Below are positions 37,456 to 46,995 of a stretch of 64,000 nt of DNA, piece by piece. Each line of letters opens with the position of its first letter. Positions within the stretch are counted from its first letter, which is position 1. The position numbers were made by a program, and so were the translations under genes. The notes beneath the pieces were generated by a model. The model made no database searches. It saw nothing but the letters and a program-made list of their open reading frames with translations, and was not told the DNA's origin. This stretch comes from Roseococcus sp. SYP-B2431 (GTDB lineage Bacteria; Pseudomonadota; Alphaproteobacteria; Acetobacterales; Acetobacteraceae), in the NCBI RefSeq assembly GCF_004336745.1, contig NZ_SJXD01000011.1:186001-250000 (forward strand), given 5' to 3'.

Positions 37456-37698
37456 TCAGCGCCAGGCCGGCCGGCCGAGATTGACCGAGTTGGGCGAGGT
37501 CAGGCCGCCCACGGCGCCGCCGGCCACGGCGCCGGCCGCCGCGCCCGCGAGGGGGTTGCCCGCCATGGCGCCGATCGCCGCGCCGCCCGCGCCACCGATC
37601 AGGGCGCCCGAGCCCACGCGGTCGCCCGTGCTGTAGCCGCAGGCCGAAAGGCTGCCGAGCAGGAGCACGGCGCCGGCTATTCTGGAAGTCGTTCCCAT
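37456..37698 (-). CDS. Small glycine-zipper lipoprotein
   Basis: An 80-residue protein. A signal peptide with lipobox LSAC (Cys20) is followed by a glycine-zipper stretch (GALIGGAGGAAIGAMAGNPL and AGAAAGAVAGGAVGG), as in osmotically induced lipoproteins of the OsmB/17-kDa antigen type. It probably inserts in the outer membrane. It is the first gene of the unit with dps and DUF883. Longer frames on this strand are shadows of the kinase. Confidence 0.82.
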   Translation of the reverse strand: MGTTSRIAGAVLLLGSLSACGYSTGDRVGSGALIGGAGGAAIGAMAGNPLAGAAAGAVAGGAVGGLTSPNSVNLGRPAWR

Positions 37699-37731
37699 GA
37701 TCGCGTCTCCATTGGGTTCTGGTGGATTCAG

Positions 37732-37756
37732 AACGATGGAACCTCGCCCGCGTTGC
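37732..37756 (-). promoter_or_regulatory. Putative sigma-EcfG promoter of the lipoprotein-dps-DUF883 unit
   Basis: Minus strand GCAAC (37756-37752), 16 bases, CGTT (37735-37732). One mismatch to GGAAC; spacer and -10 element equal those before nepR and the PRC-barrel gene. Leader to the ATG at 37698 would be about 27 bases. Confidence 0.55.
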
Positions 37757-37784
37757 ATGGCCTTTTGTGGCGCCGTCGCGCAGC

Positions 37785-40592
37785 TCATTCCTCGCGCGGC
37801 GCCGCGAGCGCCTCGGCGAGGGCCTCGCGCAGGCCGCGCGGCGTGACGGGGCGGCCCTTCAGCCCCTGCGGCGAGAGGTGCAGCACCACGCCCGCGCGGT
37901 CGCGCAGCGTCTCGGCGAGCTGCCGCACGGGCCGCCCTCCCAGCTTCCCGGCCAGCACGACCACGTCCACGCGCCCGGCCTGGCCCGCGAGGAACATCGC
38001 CTCGGCCGCCGAGCGCGCCGGCCCCAGCACGTCGCAGCCGCCCTCGCGCAGCGTCGCGGCGATCGACAGGGCCAGGACCGGATCGTCCTCCACCAGCAGC
38101 ACGCGCCGCCCCGCGAGCGGGCCCTCGGCCAGCCCGGGGGATTCGGACTCCCGGGCGAGCGCCTCGGCGCCGATGACGAGAATGCAGGTCAGGCCCTCCG
38201 GCTCCCAGAGGCGGCGGACGTCGCCGGCCAGCTGCGTGCGCATATTGGCGTCCACGAGCATGGAGCCGAAGCCGATGCGCTCCGGGGGCCCAGCGATCGG
38301 CGGCCCGCCGCGCTCGACCCAGCGCAGCTCCGCGCCGTCCTCCGTCCGCGCCCAGCTCAGCGCGACGTGCCCGCCCGTCCCGGAGAGGGCGCCGTGGCGC
38401 TGGGCGTTGCTGACCAGCTCGTTCAGCGTCAGCGCCAGCGGCTGCGCCGCCTGCGCGGTCAGCCGCACCGATGGGCCGCCGGCTTCCACGCGGCCCGGAT
38501 GCGCGGCAAGTTCGCGCACGACGATCTCGCCGAGGTCGGCGCCCAGCCAGTTCTCGCGCGAGAGCACGTCGTGCGCGCGGCTCATCGCGCCGATGCGGCC
38601 CTCCAGCTCGTCGACCAGGGCGGGCACGTCGTCCGGCGCGTCGGCGGCGGAGAGGCGCAGCAGGCCCCGCACCACGCTGAGCGCGTTCTGGGCGCGATGG
38701 TCCACCTCCTGCGAGAGCTTCCGGGCCGAGTCCTCCATGCGGCGGCGCGCGGTGATGTCGACGACGGCGCCGCTGACGGCGGCCACCGCGCCCTTGCGGT
38801 CGCGGACGGGGTGGTAGCTGCAGAGCCAGCAGCGCTCCTCCCCCTCCGTCTCCGCGCAGAATTCCAGGTCCTCGACGGGCTCGCCGGTCTCGACCAGGCG
38901 GCGCAGGCGGGCGTCCAGCTCGGTCGCGAAATGCGGTGCGATCTCGTCCAGGCGGCGGCCGATATGGTCCGCGAGCGGGGCGCCATGCGCCCGGGCCAGC
39001 CGCTCGTTCACGTCGAGGAAGCGCAGCTCGCGGTCGAGCAGGCAGAGGCCCACGGGCGCATGGGCATAGACGGCGCGCAGCCGCGCATCGGCCGCGTCGG
39101 CCAGGGCCTCGGCCTGGCGCAGCTCGCGAACGTCCAGGCCGAAGAGCGCCCAGGCCACCTCGCCCTCGGCCGAGACCGCCGGCGCGCCCTTGAGCAGGCA
39201 GCGGTGGCCGCCCTGCAGCCGCATCTCCTGCAGCAGCGGCGCGCCCCCGGGATCCGCCAGGGCCGCGCGCCACGCGGCCTCGACGGCCGGACGGTCCTGC
39301 GGCGAGACGGCGGCGAGCCAGCCGTCGCCGCGGCTCTCCCCAAGGCCGAGGCCCGTCACCTCGCGCCAATGGGCATTGGCCCATTCCACGCGGCCCTCGC
39401 GATCGGCGGCCAGCACCAGCAGCGGCGCGGCCTCCATGCGGGCCTGCCAGCGGGCCTCGGCGCGCTGGCGCGTCTCGACCGCTTCCGCCATCCCGTCGAA
39501 GGCGGAGGCGAGCCGCTGGAAGTCCCGGCCACCTCCGATGCGGCCGACGCGGGCGCTCCAGTCCTGCCGGGACCAGCGCCGGCCGGCGCTGAGCAGCGCC
39601 TGCACCGGCCCCTCGGCCGACACGTGGAAGGTGAGCAGCGCCAGCAGGAAGCTCAGCAGCAGGGCGCCCACGATCATGAGGGCCACGCGGCGGTCGGCCA
39701 GCAGCGTGGCGCCCGGATGCTCGTGGAGCCCCACGGCCAGGAAGAGCCCGCCCGTGCCGCCGTCGGGCGGGATATAGGCGAGCTGTCGGAGCCCATTCTC
39801 GCCGGTCACGGCCTCCACGCCGGCCGCGGCCGCGCCGAGGAAGCGATGGGCGAGGCCCGGCAGAGCCCGGCCCACCCGCGTCTCCGCGTCGTGCGAGCTG
39901 GCGAGGACGATGCCGTTCCGGTCCGCGATGGTGGCCGTGCTATCCGGGGGCAGGCCGAGGGAGCGCAGGTCGCCGCCCAGCCAGTCCAGCGAGAGCGTCA
40001 GGACGACGGCGCCGGTCGGGCGATCCGCGCCGTCCCGCATCGGCGCGGCGAGGGCGAGCGAGCCGGCGGCCGGCGGCGTGCCGGCCTGATAGGCGCCCAG
40101 CTGGAAGGCATCGGCACGCAGGAGGTTCTGGAGGCCGGGCTCGCGGGGCGGGTCGGCGCGGGAGGAGCAGGCGGGGCGTCCCTCCGCATCCGAGAGGTCG
40201 ACGGCGAGGTAGCGCGGATTGGCTTCGAGCACCCGGCGCAGGAAGGCGGCGCAGCCGTCGCCCTGGAGCGGCTGCGCCGCGGCGATCGCGCTGATCAGCT
40301 GCCGCGCGGCACCGACGGTCGCGGCCTGACGGGCCGCGACGCGCTGCAGGAGCTGCGAGGCCTGATCCGCCAGCCGGACCGCGCGTTCCGTCCTGGCGTC
40401 GTGCTCCATCTGCACGAGAACGAAACCGGCGGGGACGAGGGCCAGGAGAAGCCCCAGGAAAGCTCGTAGGGCGAGGGGCACGATGCGCGGCTCTCGCGCG
40501 ACCTCGTTGTCGCGAAGGGGTTGCGATCCCGAGGCATTCCCCGGATCTGGTCTGCCCTCTCCAACGATGCCGGGGCCTCGCGGTTTCGCCAT
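37785..40592 (-). CDS. HWE hybrid sensor histidine kinase with degenerate receiver
   Basis: A 935-residue membrane kinase. Membrane helices lie at about 38-61 (LRAFLGLLLALVPAGFVLVQ) and 303-325, framing a periplasmic Cache-like sensor; a HAMP-like linker and two PAS domains (about 388-500 and 510-625) follow. The phosphorylated His is His632 (SQEVDHRAQNALSVV) and WxE of the HWE family is in ELRWVERGG. A C-terminal receiver starts near 831 with LLVEDDPVLAL, but the phosphorylation site reads VVVLAGKLGG with Ala881 in place of Asp. HWE kinases commonly feed the PhyR-NepR-EcfG pathway. The gene starts 19 bases after tlyA. Confidence 0.88.
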   Translation of the reverse strand: MAKPRGPGIVGEGRPDPGNASGSQPLRDNEVAREPRIVPLALRAFLGLLLALVPAGFVLVQMEHDARTERAVRLADQASQLLQRVAARQAATVGAARQLISAIAAAQPLQGDGCAAFLRRVLEANPRYLAVDLSDAEGRPACSSRADPPREPGLQNLLRADAFQLGAYQAGTPPAAGSLALAAPMRDGADRPTGAVVLTLSLDWLGGDLRSLGLPPDSTATIADRNGIVLASSHDAETRVGRALPGLAHRFLGAAAAGVEAVTGENGLRQLAYIPPDGGTGGLFLAVGLHEHPGATLLADRRVALMIVGALLLSFLLALLTFHVSAEGPVQALLSAGRRWSRQDWSARVGRIGGGRDFQRLASAFDGMAEAVETRQRAEARWQARMEAAPLLVLAADREGRVEWANAHWREVTGLGLGESRGDGWLAAVSPQDRPAVEAAWRAALADPGGAPLLQEMRLQGGHRCLLKGAPAVSAEGEVAWALFGLDVRELRQAEALADAADARLRAVYAHAPVGLCLLDRELRFLDVNERLARAHGAPLADHIGRRLDEIAPHFATELDARLRRLVETGEPVEDLEFCAETEGEERCWLCSYHPVRDRKGAVAAVSGAVVDITARRRMEDSARKLSQEVDHRAQNALSVVRGLLRLSAADAPDDVPALVDELEGRIGAMSRAHDVLSRENWLGADLGEIVVRELAAHPGRVEAGGPSVRLTAQAAQPLALTLNELVSNAQRHGALSGTGGHVALSWARTEDGAELRWVERGGPPIAGPPERIGFGSMLVDANMRTQLAGDVRRLWEPEGLTCILVIGAEALARESESPGLAEGPLAGRRVLLVEDDPVLALSIAATLREGGCDVLGPARSAAEAMFLAGQAGRVDVVVLAGKLGGRPVRQLAETLRDRAGVVLHLSPQGLKGRPVTPRGLREALAEALAAPREE

Positions 40593-40611
40593 TCGCGGGA
40601 ATCGAGAGGCG

Positions 40612-41394
40612 TCAGAGGCCGGGATCGCGCTCCGCCGCGATCAGGAACTCGCGATTGCCCTCCGGGCCGAGGATGGGGCTCGCCTCAACGCCCAGCACGC
40701 GCCAGCCGGGCAGGGCGGCCCACCAGGCCGAGATCTCGCCGCAGACGCGCTCGTGGACGGCGGCGTCGCGCACCACGCCGCCCTTGGCGATGGCCGGCCC
40801 GACCTCGAATTGCGGCTTGATCAGCGCCACGGCCCAGGCGCCGGGGCGGCAGAGGGCGAGCGACGCCGGCAGGACGACGCGCAGGCCGATGAAGCTGGCG
40901 TCGCAGACCAGCACGCCGAGGGGAGCGGCCTCGCCCTCCTCGCCGGCGCCCGGGCGCGGCGGCAGGGCCGTCAGATGGCGGGCATTGACGCGCTCCATCA
41001 CGGTCACGCGCGGGTCGTTGCGCAGCTTCCAGGCGAGCTGGCCGTGGCCGACATCGACGGCGTAGACATGCGCGGCGCCCTGCGTGAGCAGCACGTCAGT
41101 GAAGCCGCCGGTGGAGGAGCCCAGGTCCATGCAGACCCGCCCCTCCGGCGAGAGGCCGAAATGCGCCAGCCCGTGCGCCAGCTTCACGCCGCCGCGCGAG
41201 ACCCAGGGGTGATCCTGCCCGCGCAGCTCGATGGCGCGGTCGGGCGCGATGACCTCGCCCGGCTTGTTGATGCGCTGCTCGCCCGAATAGACGAGGCCGG
41301 CCATGATGAAGGCCTGGGCGCGGGTGCGGGATTCCGCGAGGCCGCGCTCGACCAGCGCGACGTCCGCGCGGATGCCCTTTTTTCCTGCAGCCAT
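40612..41394 (-). CDS. tlyA: TlyA-family rRNA 2'-O-methyltransferase
   Basis: A 260-residue protein. Residues 8-70 are an S4 RNA-binding domain (IRADVALVERGLAESRTRAQ), and from about 78 an FtsJ-type methyltransferase follows with the SAM loop CMDLGSSTGGFTDVLL and VDVGHGQLAWKL. TlyA methylates cytidines in 16S/23S rRNA; some relatives are called haemolysins from older work. It belongs to the conserved xseB-ispA-dxs-tlyA order, separated from dxs by the palindromic repeat. Confidence 0.93.
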   Translation of the reverse strand: MAAGKKGIRADVALVERGLAESRTRAQAFIMAGLVYSGEQRINKPGEVIAPDRAIELRGQDHPWVSRGGVKLAHGLAHFGLSPEGRVCMDLGSSTGGFTDVLLTQGAAHVYAVDVGHGQLAWKLRNDPRVTVMERVNARHLTALPPRPGAGEEGEAAPLGVLVCDASFIGLRVVLPASLALCRPGAWAVALIKPQFEVGPAIAKGGVVRDAAVHERVCGEISAWWAALPGWRVLGVEASPILGPEGNREFLIAAERDPGL

Positions 41395-41408
41395 CCTCGA
41401 GCCCTCAC

Positions 41409-41535
41409 TTGAGGGGGCTTTGCCCCCTCAAACTCCCCCAGCAGGGCTTTATGCCCTGCACCCTCCAACTATTGGGTTCCAAGGGCCCCTCGGCCTTTGG
41501 TGGGGAGGGTTTGGGAGGGGCAAAGCCCCTCCCAA
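41409..41535. repeat. Dispersed palindromic repeat, copy 2
   Basis: Three perfect stems: TTGAGGGGGC/GCCCCCTCAA (41409-41418, 41422-41431, loop TTT), GCAGGGC/GCCCTGC (41441-41447, 41453-41459) and TTGGGAGGGGC/GCCCCTCCCAA (41511-41521, 41525-41535, loop AAA). Stems 1 and 2 and the AACTCCCCCA linker match the copy at 14414. It fills the whole gap between dxs and tlyA. It may stabilise mRNA ends or attenuate tlyA expression. Confidence 0.78.
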
Positions 41536-43461
41536 CTACGCCGTGGCGGGAACCGCCAGCGCCGCCTTGCCCAGCGCCGCCAGCGCCGTCTCGACGATCT
41601 GCGGCGCGTTCAGCCGCGCGAGGTCGTACTGCTTCTTCGGCGCCTCGTGGTCGATCCAGATGTCGGGCAGCGTCATCGGGCGAAGCTTCAGCCCGTGGTC
41701 CAGCAACCCCTGCGTGGCGAGATGGTGCATCACCAGCCCACCAAAGCCGTTCACGCTGCCTTCCTCGATGGTGATGAGCACCTCGTGATGGCGGGCCAGC
41801 TGCTCCACCAGCGCCGTGTCGAGCGGCTTGGCGAAGCGGGCGTCGGCGACGGTCGTGGAGAGACCGAAGGTCGCCAGCTCGTCGGCGGCCTTGAGGCATT
41901 CCTGTAGCCGCGCGCCATAGGAGAGGATCGCAACCTTGCTGCCTTCGCGCAGCACGCGGCCCTTGCCGATGGGCAGCACCGTGCCGCGGGCCGGCAGCGC
42001 CTCGACGCCCAGGCCCTCGCCGCGCGGATAGCGCACGCCCGAGGGGCCGTCGTCGATCGTCGCCATGGTGGCGACCATGTGGGCGAGCTCGATCTCGTCG
42101 GCCGCGGCCATCAGCGTGAAGCCGGGCAGGCAGCCGAGGTAGGCGATATCGAAGCTGCCGGCATGCGTCGCGCCGTCGGCGCCGACCAGGCCCGCGCGGT
42201 CCATGCCGAAGCGGACCGGCAGCGACTGCAGCGCCACGTCATGCACGACCTGGTCGTAGCCGCGCTGCAGGAAGGTCGAGTAGATGGCGCAGAAGGGCTT
42301 CATGCCCTCGGTCGCCATGCCGGCGGCGAAGGTCACGGCATGCTGCTCGGCGATGCCCACGTCGAAGCAGCGCTTCGGGAACTTCTTCGCGAAGAGGTCC
42401 AGCCCCGTGCCCGAGGGCATGGCCGCGTTCACTGCCACGATGCGCGCGTCGGCCTCGGCCTCGGCAATCAGCGACTGGGCGAAGACCTTGGTGTAGCTCG
42501 GCGGGCCCGGCGGCGGCTTCTGCTGCTCGCCGGTCACCACGTTGAACTTCACCACGCCGTGATACTTGTCGGCGCTGGCCTCGGCGGGCGCATAGCCCTT
42601 GCCCTTCTGCGTCACAGCATGGAGCAGGAAGGGGCCCTGGTGCCCGGAATCGCGCAGGTTGCGCAGCACCGGCAGCAGGTGGTCGAGGTTGTGCCCGTCC
42701 ACCGGGCCCACGTAGTAGAAGCCCATCTCCTCGAAGAGGGTGCCACCGGTCAGCAGGCCGCGCGCATATTCGTCGGCGCGCTTGGCCGCGCGCTCGATCG
42801 GCCCCGGGAAATTCTTGGCCATCCTCGCCATGAACTCGCGCACCGAGAGGAAGGGGCGCGAGGAGATGGTGCGGCTCAGATAGGCCGACATGGCGCCCAC
42901 GGGCGGCGCGATCGACATGTCGTTGTCGTTCAGGATGACGATGAGGTTGGCCTTGCCGGCCCCCGCATTGTTCATCGCCTCATAGGCCATGCCGGCGGAC
43001 ATGGAGCCGTCCCCGATGACGGCGATCACGTGCCGGTCGTCGCCCTGCAGCTCGCTCGCCACCGCCATGCCGAGGCCGGCCGAGATCGAGGTCGAGGAAT
43101 GGGCCGCGCCGAAGGGGTCGTATTCGCTCTCGCTGCGCTTGGTGAAGCCGGAGAGCCCGCCGCCCTGGCGCAGGGTGCGGATGCGGTCACGGCGGCCGGT
43201 CAGGATCTTGTGCGGATAGGCCTGGTGGCCGACGTCCCAGATCAGCCGGTCCTTGGGCGTGTCGAAGACCGCGTGGACGGCGACGGTCAGTTCCACGACG
43301 CCGAGCGAGGCGCCAAGATGGCCGCCCGTGACGGAGACGGCGCCGATGGTCTCGGCGCGGACCTCGTCGGCCAGCTGCTTGAGCTGGTCGTTGGACAGGT
43401 TCCGCATGTCCGAGGGGAAGCGGACCCGGTCGAGCAGGGGCGTTACGGGGCGGTCTTGCAT
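41536..43461 (-). CDS. dxs: 1-deoxy-D-xylulose-5-phosphate synthase
   Basis: A 641-residue thiamine-diphosphate enzyme joining pyruvate and glyceraldehyde 3-phosphate, first step of the MEP isoprenoid pathway. Visible are [16 protein letters not shown], the ThDP/Mg motif [32 protein letters not shown] and the pyrimidine domain [18 protein letters not shown]. The ATG overlaps the ispA stop (TGATG). Length and start ([20 protein letters not shown]) are normal. Confidence 0.97.
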   Translation of the reverse strand: MQDRPVTPLLDRVRFPSDMRNLSNDQLKQLADEVRAETIGAVSVTGGHLGASLGVVELTVAVHAVFDTPKDRLIWDVGHQAYPHKILTGRRDRIRTLRQGGGLSGFTKRSESEYDPFGAAHSSTSISAGLGMAVASELQGDDRHVIAVIGDGSMSAGMAYEAMNNAGAGKANLIVILNDNDMSIAPPVGAMSAYLSRTISSRPFLSVREFMARMAKNFPGPIERAAKRADEYARGLLTGGTLFEEMGFYYVGPVDGHNLDHLLPVLRNLRDSGHQGPFLLHAVTQKGKGYAPAEASADKYHGVVKFNVVTGEQQKPPPGPPSYTKVFAQSLIAEAEADARIVAVNAAMPSGTGLDLFAKKFPKRCFDVGIAEQHAVTFAAGMATEGMKPFCAIYSTFLQRGYDQVVHDVALQSLPVRFGMDRAGLVGADGATHAGSFDIAYLGCLPGFTLMAAADEIELAHMVATMATIDDGPSGVRYPRGEGLGVEALPARGTVLPIGKGRVLREGSKVAILSYGARLQECLKAADELATFGLSTTVADARFAKPLDTALVEQLARHHEVLITIEEGSVNGFGGLVMHHLATQGLLDHGLKLRPMTLPDIWIDHEAPKKQYDLARLNAPQIVETALAALGKAALAVPATA

Positions 43462-44381
43462 CAGTTCCTCCGCTCGATCACGAAATCGGCCAGGGCGCGC
43501 AACAAGGAGGCTTTCTCGCCGAAGACCTCGAGATGGTCCCGGGCCTGGGCCACGAGTCGTTCCGCCTGGAGTCTGGCACGTTCGACGCCCAGAAGCCCGA
43601 CCAGAGTGGCCTTTCCGGCACCGGCGTCCTTGGCGGTGGCCTTGCCCATCGCCTCGGCGGAGGCGGTGGCGTCCAGCAGGTCGTCGGCGATCTGGAAGGC
43701 GGCGCCGAGATTGCGGCCGTAGCTCTCCAGCGCGTGGCGCTGCGAGGGGGCGGCCTTGCCCAGCACGGCGCCGGCCTCGGCCGAGAATTCGATCAGCTTG
43801 CCCGTCTTGAGCAGCTGGAGCCGGCCGATGGCCGATTCCTCCAGCGGGGCCGCCGCCTGCTCGGCCATCATGTCGAGCATCTGGCCGCCGCACATGCCGC
43901 GCGGGCCGGCCGCATGGGCGAGCATGCGCACCAGCTCGATCCGCACCTGCGGGTCGGGGTGGGTCGCCTCCTCGGCGAGGACCGTGAAGGCCTGGCTCTG
44001 CAGCGCGTCGCCGGCGAGGATCGCGGTCGCCTCGTCGAAGGCCTTGTGGTTGGTGGGCTTGCCGCGCCGCAGGTCGTCATTGTCCATGGCCGGAAGGTCG
44101 TCATGGACGAGGCTGTAGGCGTGGATCATCTCGATCGCCGAGGCCACGCGCAGCGCCGAGGTGCGCGAGACGCCGAACTGCCTCGCCCCCTCCAGCACCA
44201 GGAAGCCGCGCAGCCGCTTGCCCCCGCCGATGGTCGAGTAGCGCATCGAATCGAACAGCCGCGCCTCGTCGCCCTCGGCGATGGGGAGCAGCTGATCCAG
44301 CGCCGCGTCGATGTCCTGGGCGGCCTGCGTCATCGCGGCCGAGAGGGAGGCGGCGGAATTCCCGCCCGTCACCATGTCCAT
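43461..44381 (-). CDS. ispA: Polyprenyl (farnesyl) diphosphate synthase
   Basis: A 306-residue prenyltransferase. The first Asp-rich motif is [15 protein letters not shown] and the second [24 protein letters not shown] binds pyrophosphate. Residues before the first Asp motif (EMIHAYSLV) suggest a C15 product, so farnesyl diphosphate is likely. The start at 44381 follows GGAACAGGT; the frame is open 43 codons further but without similarity. Coupled to dxs by a 1-base overlap. Confidence 0.94.
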   Translation of the reverse strand: MDMVTGGNSAASLSAAMTQAAQDIDAALDQLLPIAEGDEARLFDSMRYSTIGGGKRLRGFLVLEGARQFGVSRTSALRVASAIEMIHAYSLVHDDLPAMDNDDLRRGKPTNHKAFDEATAILAGDALQSQAFTVLAEEATHPDPQVRIELVRMLAHAAGPRGMCGGQMLDMMAEQAAAPLEESAIGRLQLLKTGKLIEFSAEAGAVLGKAAPSQRHALESYGRNLGAAFQIADDLLDATASAEAMGKATAKDAGAGKATLVGLLGVERARLQAERLVAQARDHLEVFGEKASLLRALADFVIERRN

Positions 44382-44422
44382 ACCTGTTCCCGCGATCCTA
44401 TTCCCACGTGGTTCAACGGCGC

Positions 44423-44683
44423 TTATTCGACGTCCCGCAGGGCGAGCCCGCCCGCGCCTTCGACCACCGCCTGCACCTTCGCCTCGGCCTCGGCCAGCTT
44501 CGCCTCGCAATGCCGGCGCAGCGCCGTCCCCCGCTCGTATTCGGCGATGGCCTGGGCAAGGGTGCTCTTGCCACCCTCGAGAGAGCGGACGATTCCCTCG
44601 AGCTGGCTCAACGCCTCCTCGAACGGCAGGTTCCTGATGTCGTCGCCGGCGGGTGGGGCCTGCAAAGGGGCGTCGGTTGTCAT
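44423..44683 (-). CDS. xseB: Exodeoxyribonuclease VII small subunit
   Basis: An 86-residue helical protein. LPFEEALSQLEGIVRSLEGG followed by TLAQAIAEYERGTALRRHCE is the full XseB pattern; it pairs with XseA to degrade single-stranded DNA. It heads the xseB-ispA-dxs group, with 41 bases to ispA. The ATG at 44683 gives the normal length. Confidence 0.95.
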   Translation of the reverse strand: MTTDAPLQAPPAGDDIRNLPFEEALSQLEGIVRSLEGGKSTLAQAIAEYERGTALRRHCEAKLAEAEAKVQAVVEGAGGLALRDVE

Positions 44684-44771
44684 CGCTGCCCCTCCATTGG
44701 GCATCCTCCCGCGGAGCGGACGAGTATAGAACTTTCGGTTACAAAACCCAACTGGCGCGGACCGATCGGTA

Positions 44772-45698
44772 TCAGCTGCGCAGCAGGGCCTGGACATGCG
44801 CCGCGGCCGAGGCGGCGAGCGCCTCGAGGTCATAGCCCCCCTCCAGGAGGCTGACCACCCGCCCCCCGCAGCAGCGGTCCGCAAGCCAACAAATTTCCTC
44901 CGTGATCCAGGCGAAGTCGGCCTCGTGCAGGCGGAGCTGGGCCAGGGGGTCGCGCGCATGGGCGTCGAAGCCGGCCGAGACGACGATCAGCTGGGGCGCG
45001 AAGGACTCGGCGGCGGCGAGCAGCGGGCCCCAGGCCGCCCGGAAGGCGGCGCCGTCGGCGCCGGGGGGCAGGGGGGCGTTGAAGACATTGCCCACGCCCG
45101 TCTCCGAGGCCGCGCCGCTTCCCGGATAGAGCGGCATCTGCTGCGAGGAGGCGAAGAGGATGGACGGGTCCTCCCGGACGCAATCCTGCGTTCCGTTGCC
45201 GTGGTGGACGTCGAAGTCGAGGATCGCCACCCGCTCCAGCCCGTGGACGGCCTGGGCGTGCCGCGCCGCGACCACCGCATTGGAGAAGAAGCAGAATCCC
45301 ATGGGCCGGCGCCGCTCGGCGTGATGGCCGGGCGGGCGCGTGGCGCAGAAGGCCCGCAGCGCCTGGCCGGTGCAGACCTCGTCCACCGCGCGGACCGCGG
45401 CCCCGGCGGCGAGCAGGGCGGCCCGGGCGCTGCCATGGGACATGACGGTGTCGGCATCGAGCGCGATCCGGTCGCCGGGCTGCGGGCGGATGCCGAGGAT
45501 CGCCGCCACATAGTCGGCCGGATGGACGCGGGCGAGCTGTTCCCCGGTGGCCTCGCCGGGCTCGTCGCGGAGCAGGTCGGCGAATTCCTCCGCATCCAGG
45601 GCCTGGAGCACGGCGCGCAGCCGATCGGGGCATTCGGGATGGCCCTCGCCCATGTCATGGGCCAACCCGTCGCGATGGGTGAGCAGCAGGACCGTCAC
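44772..45698 (-). CDS. Histone deacetylase-family (class II-like) amidohydrolase
   Basis: A 308-residue zinc enzyme, in bacteria usually acting on acetylpolyamines, acetoin-linked or acetyl-lysine substrates. Active-site segments: ATRPPGHHAERRRPMGFCFF, the zinc ligands in ILDFDVHHGNGTQD, and VSAGFDAHARDPLA with the second Asp. GHPECPDRLRAV near the start is typical of this subgroup. It is coupled by a 4-base overlap to the TusA-like gene upstream. Confidence 0.92.
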   Translation of the reverse strand: MTVLLLTHRDGLAHDMGEGHPECPDRLRAVLQALDAEEFADLLRDEPGEATGEQLARVHPADYVAAILGIRPQPGDRIALDADTVMSHGSARAALLAAGAAVRAVDEVCTGQALRAFCATRPPGHHAERRRPMGFCFFSNAVVAARHAQAVHGLERVAILDFDVHHGNGTQDCVREDPSILFASSQQMPLYPGSGAASETGVGNVFNAPLPPGADGAAFRAAWGPLLAAAESFAPQLIVVSAGFDAHARDPLAQLRLHEADFAWITEEICWLADRCCGGRVVSLLEGGYDLEALAASAAAHVQALLRS

Positions 45699-45940
45699 GG
45701 GTCTTCCCTCCGTCGCAGCGCGAAGCGGAAGACGCGCTCGCCTGCCGGGCCGGCCTCCTCGGCCCAGGCCAGCAGCTCATGCCCCGTCTCCTGGGCATAG
45801 GCGTGGAAATCCTTCACGGCGGCGGGGTCGGTGGCGAGCAGGACGAGGGTCTCGCCCGGCGCCATGCCGCGCAGCGCCTTGTTGGCCTTCAGCACGGGGA
45901 GCGGGCAGGCGAGGCCGCGGAGGTCGAGGGGGTCGGGCAT
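45695..45940 (-). CDS. TusA/SirA-family sulfur carrier
   Basis: An 81-residue protein with the family CPxP site (DLRGLACPLPVLKANKALRG, Cys12) and the domain end LLATDPAAVKDFHAYAQETG. TusA proteins hand persulfide sulfur to tRNA thiolation, molybdenum cofactor or other acceptors. It is first of a coupled pair with the deacetylase-family gene (ATGA). Confidence 0.92.
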   Translation of the reverse strand: MPDPLDLRGLACPLPVLKANKALRGMAPGETLVLLATDPAAVKDFHAYAQETGHELLAWAEEAGPAGERVFRFALRRREDP

Positions 45941-46017
45941 GGGCGCCTATCCAGCATCTCCCCAGGCCCGCCCGCAAGACCTTGCCCGCAAGGGGCCGCC
46001 GACGCAGCCTGAGCCGC

Positions 46018-46893
46018 ATGCGGATCGGCGTGGATTTGGGCGGGACCAAGATCGAGGTGGCGGCGCTGGACGCCGGGGGCGCGCAGCTGCTGCGCCGCCG
46101 CCGGCCCACGCCGCCCGACTATGCCGGCGTGATCGCGGCCATCGCGGCGCTGGTGGCCGGGGCGGAGGCCGAGCTCGGCGCGCGCGGCACGGTCGGCGTC
46201 GGCATCCCAGGCAGCCTTTCCCCCGCGACCGGGCTGGTGCGCGGCGCCAATTCCACCTGGCTGAACGGCGGCCGGCTGGACGCGGACCTCGCGGCCGCGT
46301 TGGGGCGGGAGGTCCGCATCTCCAACGACGCGAATTGCCTGGCCCTCTCCGAGGCGGCAGACGGCGCGGGGGCGGGGGCTTCCAGCGTCTTCGCGGTGAT
46401 CCTGGGGACGGGGGTGGGCGCGGGCATCGTGGTGAAGGGTCGCCTGCTGGAGGGCTTCAACCGGATCGGCGGCGAATGGGGCCACAATCCGCTGCCCTGG
46501 ATGACGGCGGAGGAGTTTCCCGGCCCGGCCTGCTGGTGTGGCCAGCGCGGCTGCATCGAGACCTTCCTCTGCGGCCCGGCGCTCGCGGCGGATGCGGATG
46601 GGCCAGGCTCGCGGAACGCCTCGGGCCTGCCGGCGCGCAACGATTCCGCCGCAAGGGCCGCCCTGGCGCGCCACACGGACCGGCTGGCGCGGGCGCTGGC
46701 GCATGTCGTGAACATCCTCGACCCGGAGGTGATCGTGCTGGGCGGCGGATTGTCCAACATGGGGCATCTCTACGGGGAGCTGCCGGACATTCTGCGGCGC
46801 CATGTCTTCTCGGATGTGGTGCGCACGCGGATCGTGCCGGCCCGGCATGGAGACAGCTCGGGCGTGCTCGGCGCGGCCCGGCTGTGGGATTAG
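46018..46893 (+). CDS. ROK-family sugar kinase
   Basis: A 291-residue kinase. ATP loop GVDLGGTKIEVAALD at the start, catalytic Asp in RISNDANCLALSEAADGAG, second phosphate loop VILGTGVGAGIVV and the ROK zinc motif PACWCGQRGCIETF are all present. Family members of this length phosphorylate fructose, N-acetylglucosamine or mannose; specificity is unclear. The ATG at 46018 is chosen because the sequence before it is antisense to tusA. Confidence 0.9.
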   Translation: MRIGVDLGGTKIEVAALDAGGAQLLRRRRPTPPDYAGVIAAIAALVAGAEAELGARGTVGVGIPGSLSPATGLVRGANSTWLNGGRLDADLAAALGREVRISNDANCLALSEAADGAGAGASSVFAVILGTGVGAGIVVKGRLLEGFNRIGGEWGHNPLPWMTAEEFPGPACWCGQRGCIETFLCGPALAADADGPGSRNASGLPARNDSAARAALARHTDRLARALAHVVNILDPEVIVLGGGLSNMGHLYGELPDILRRHVFSDVVRTRIVPARHGDSSGVLGAARLWD

Positions 46894-46995
46894 AAGCGGT
46901 GTCTCACGACCGGCAATAGAAGTCGGCGGACCCGACCGGATAGGATTCGTCACGAAACGATCACCCCCCGAGAACCGGGGTGGGAGCAAACAGCC

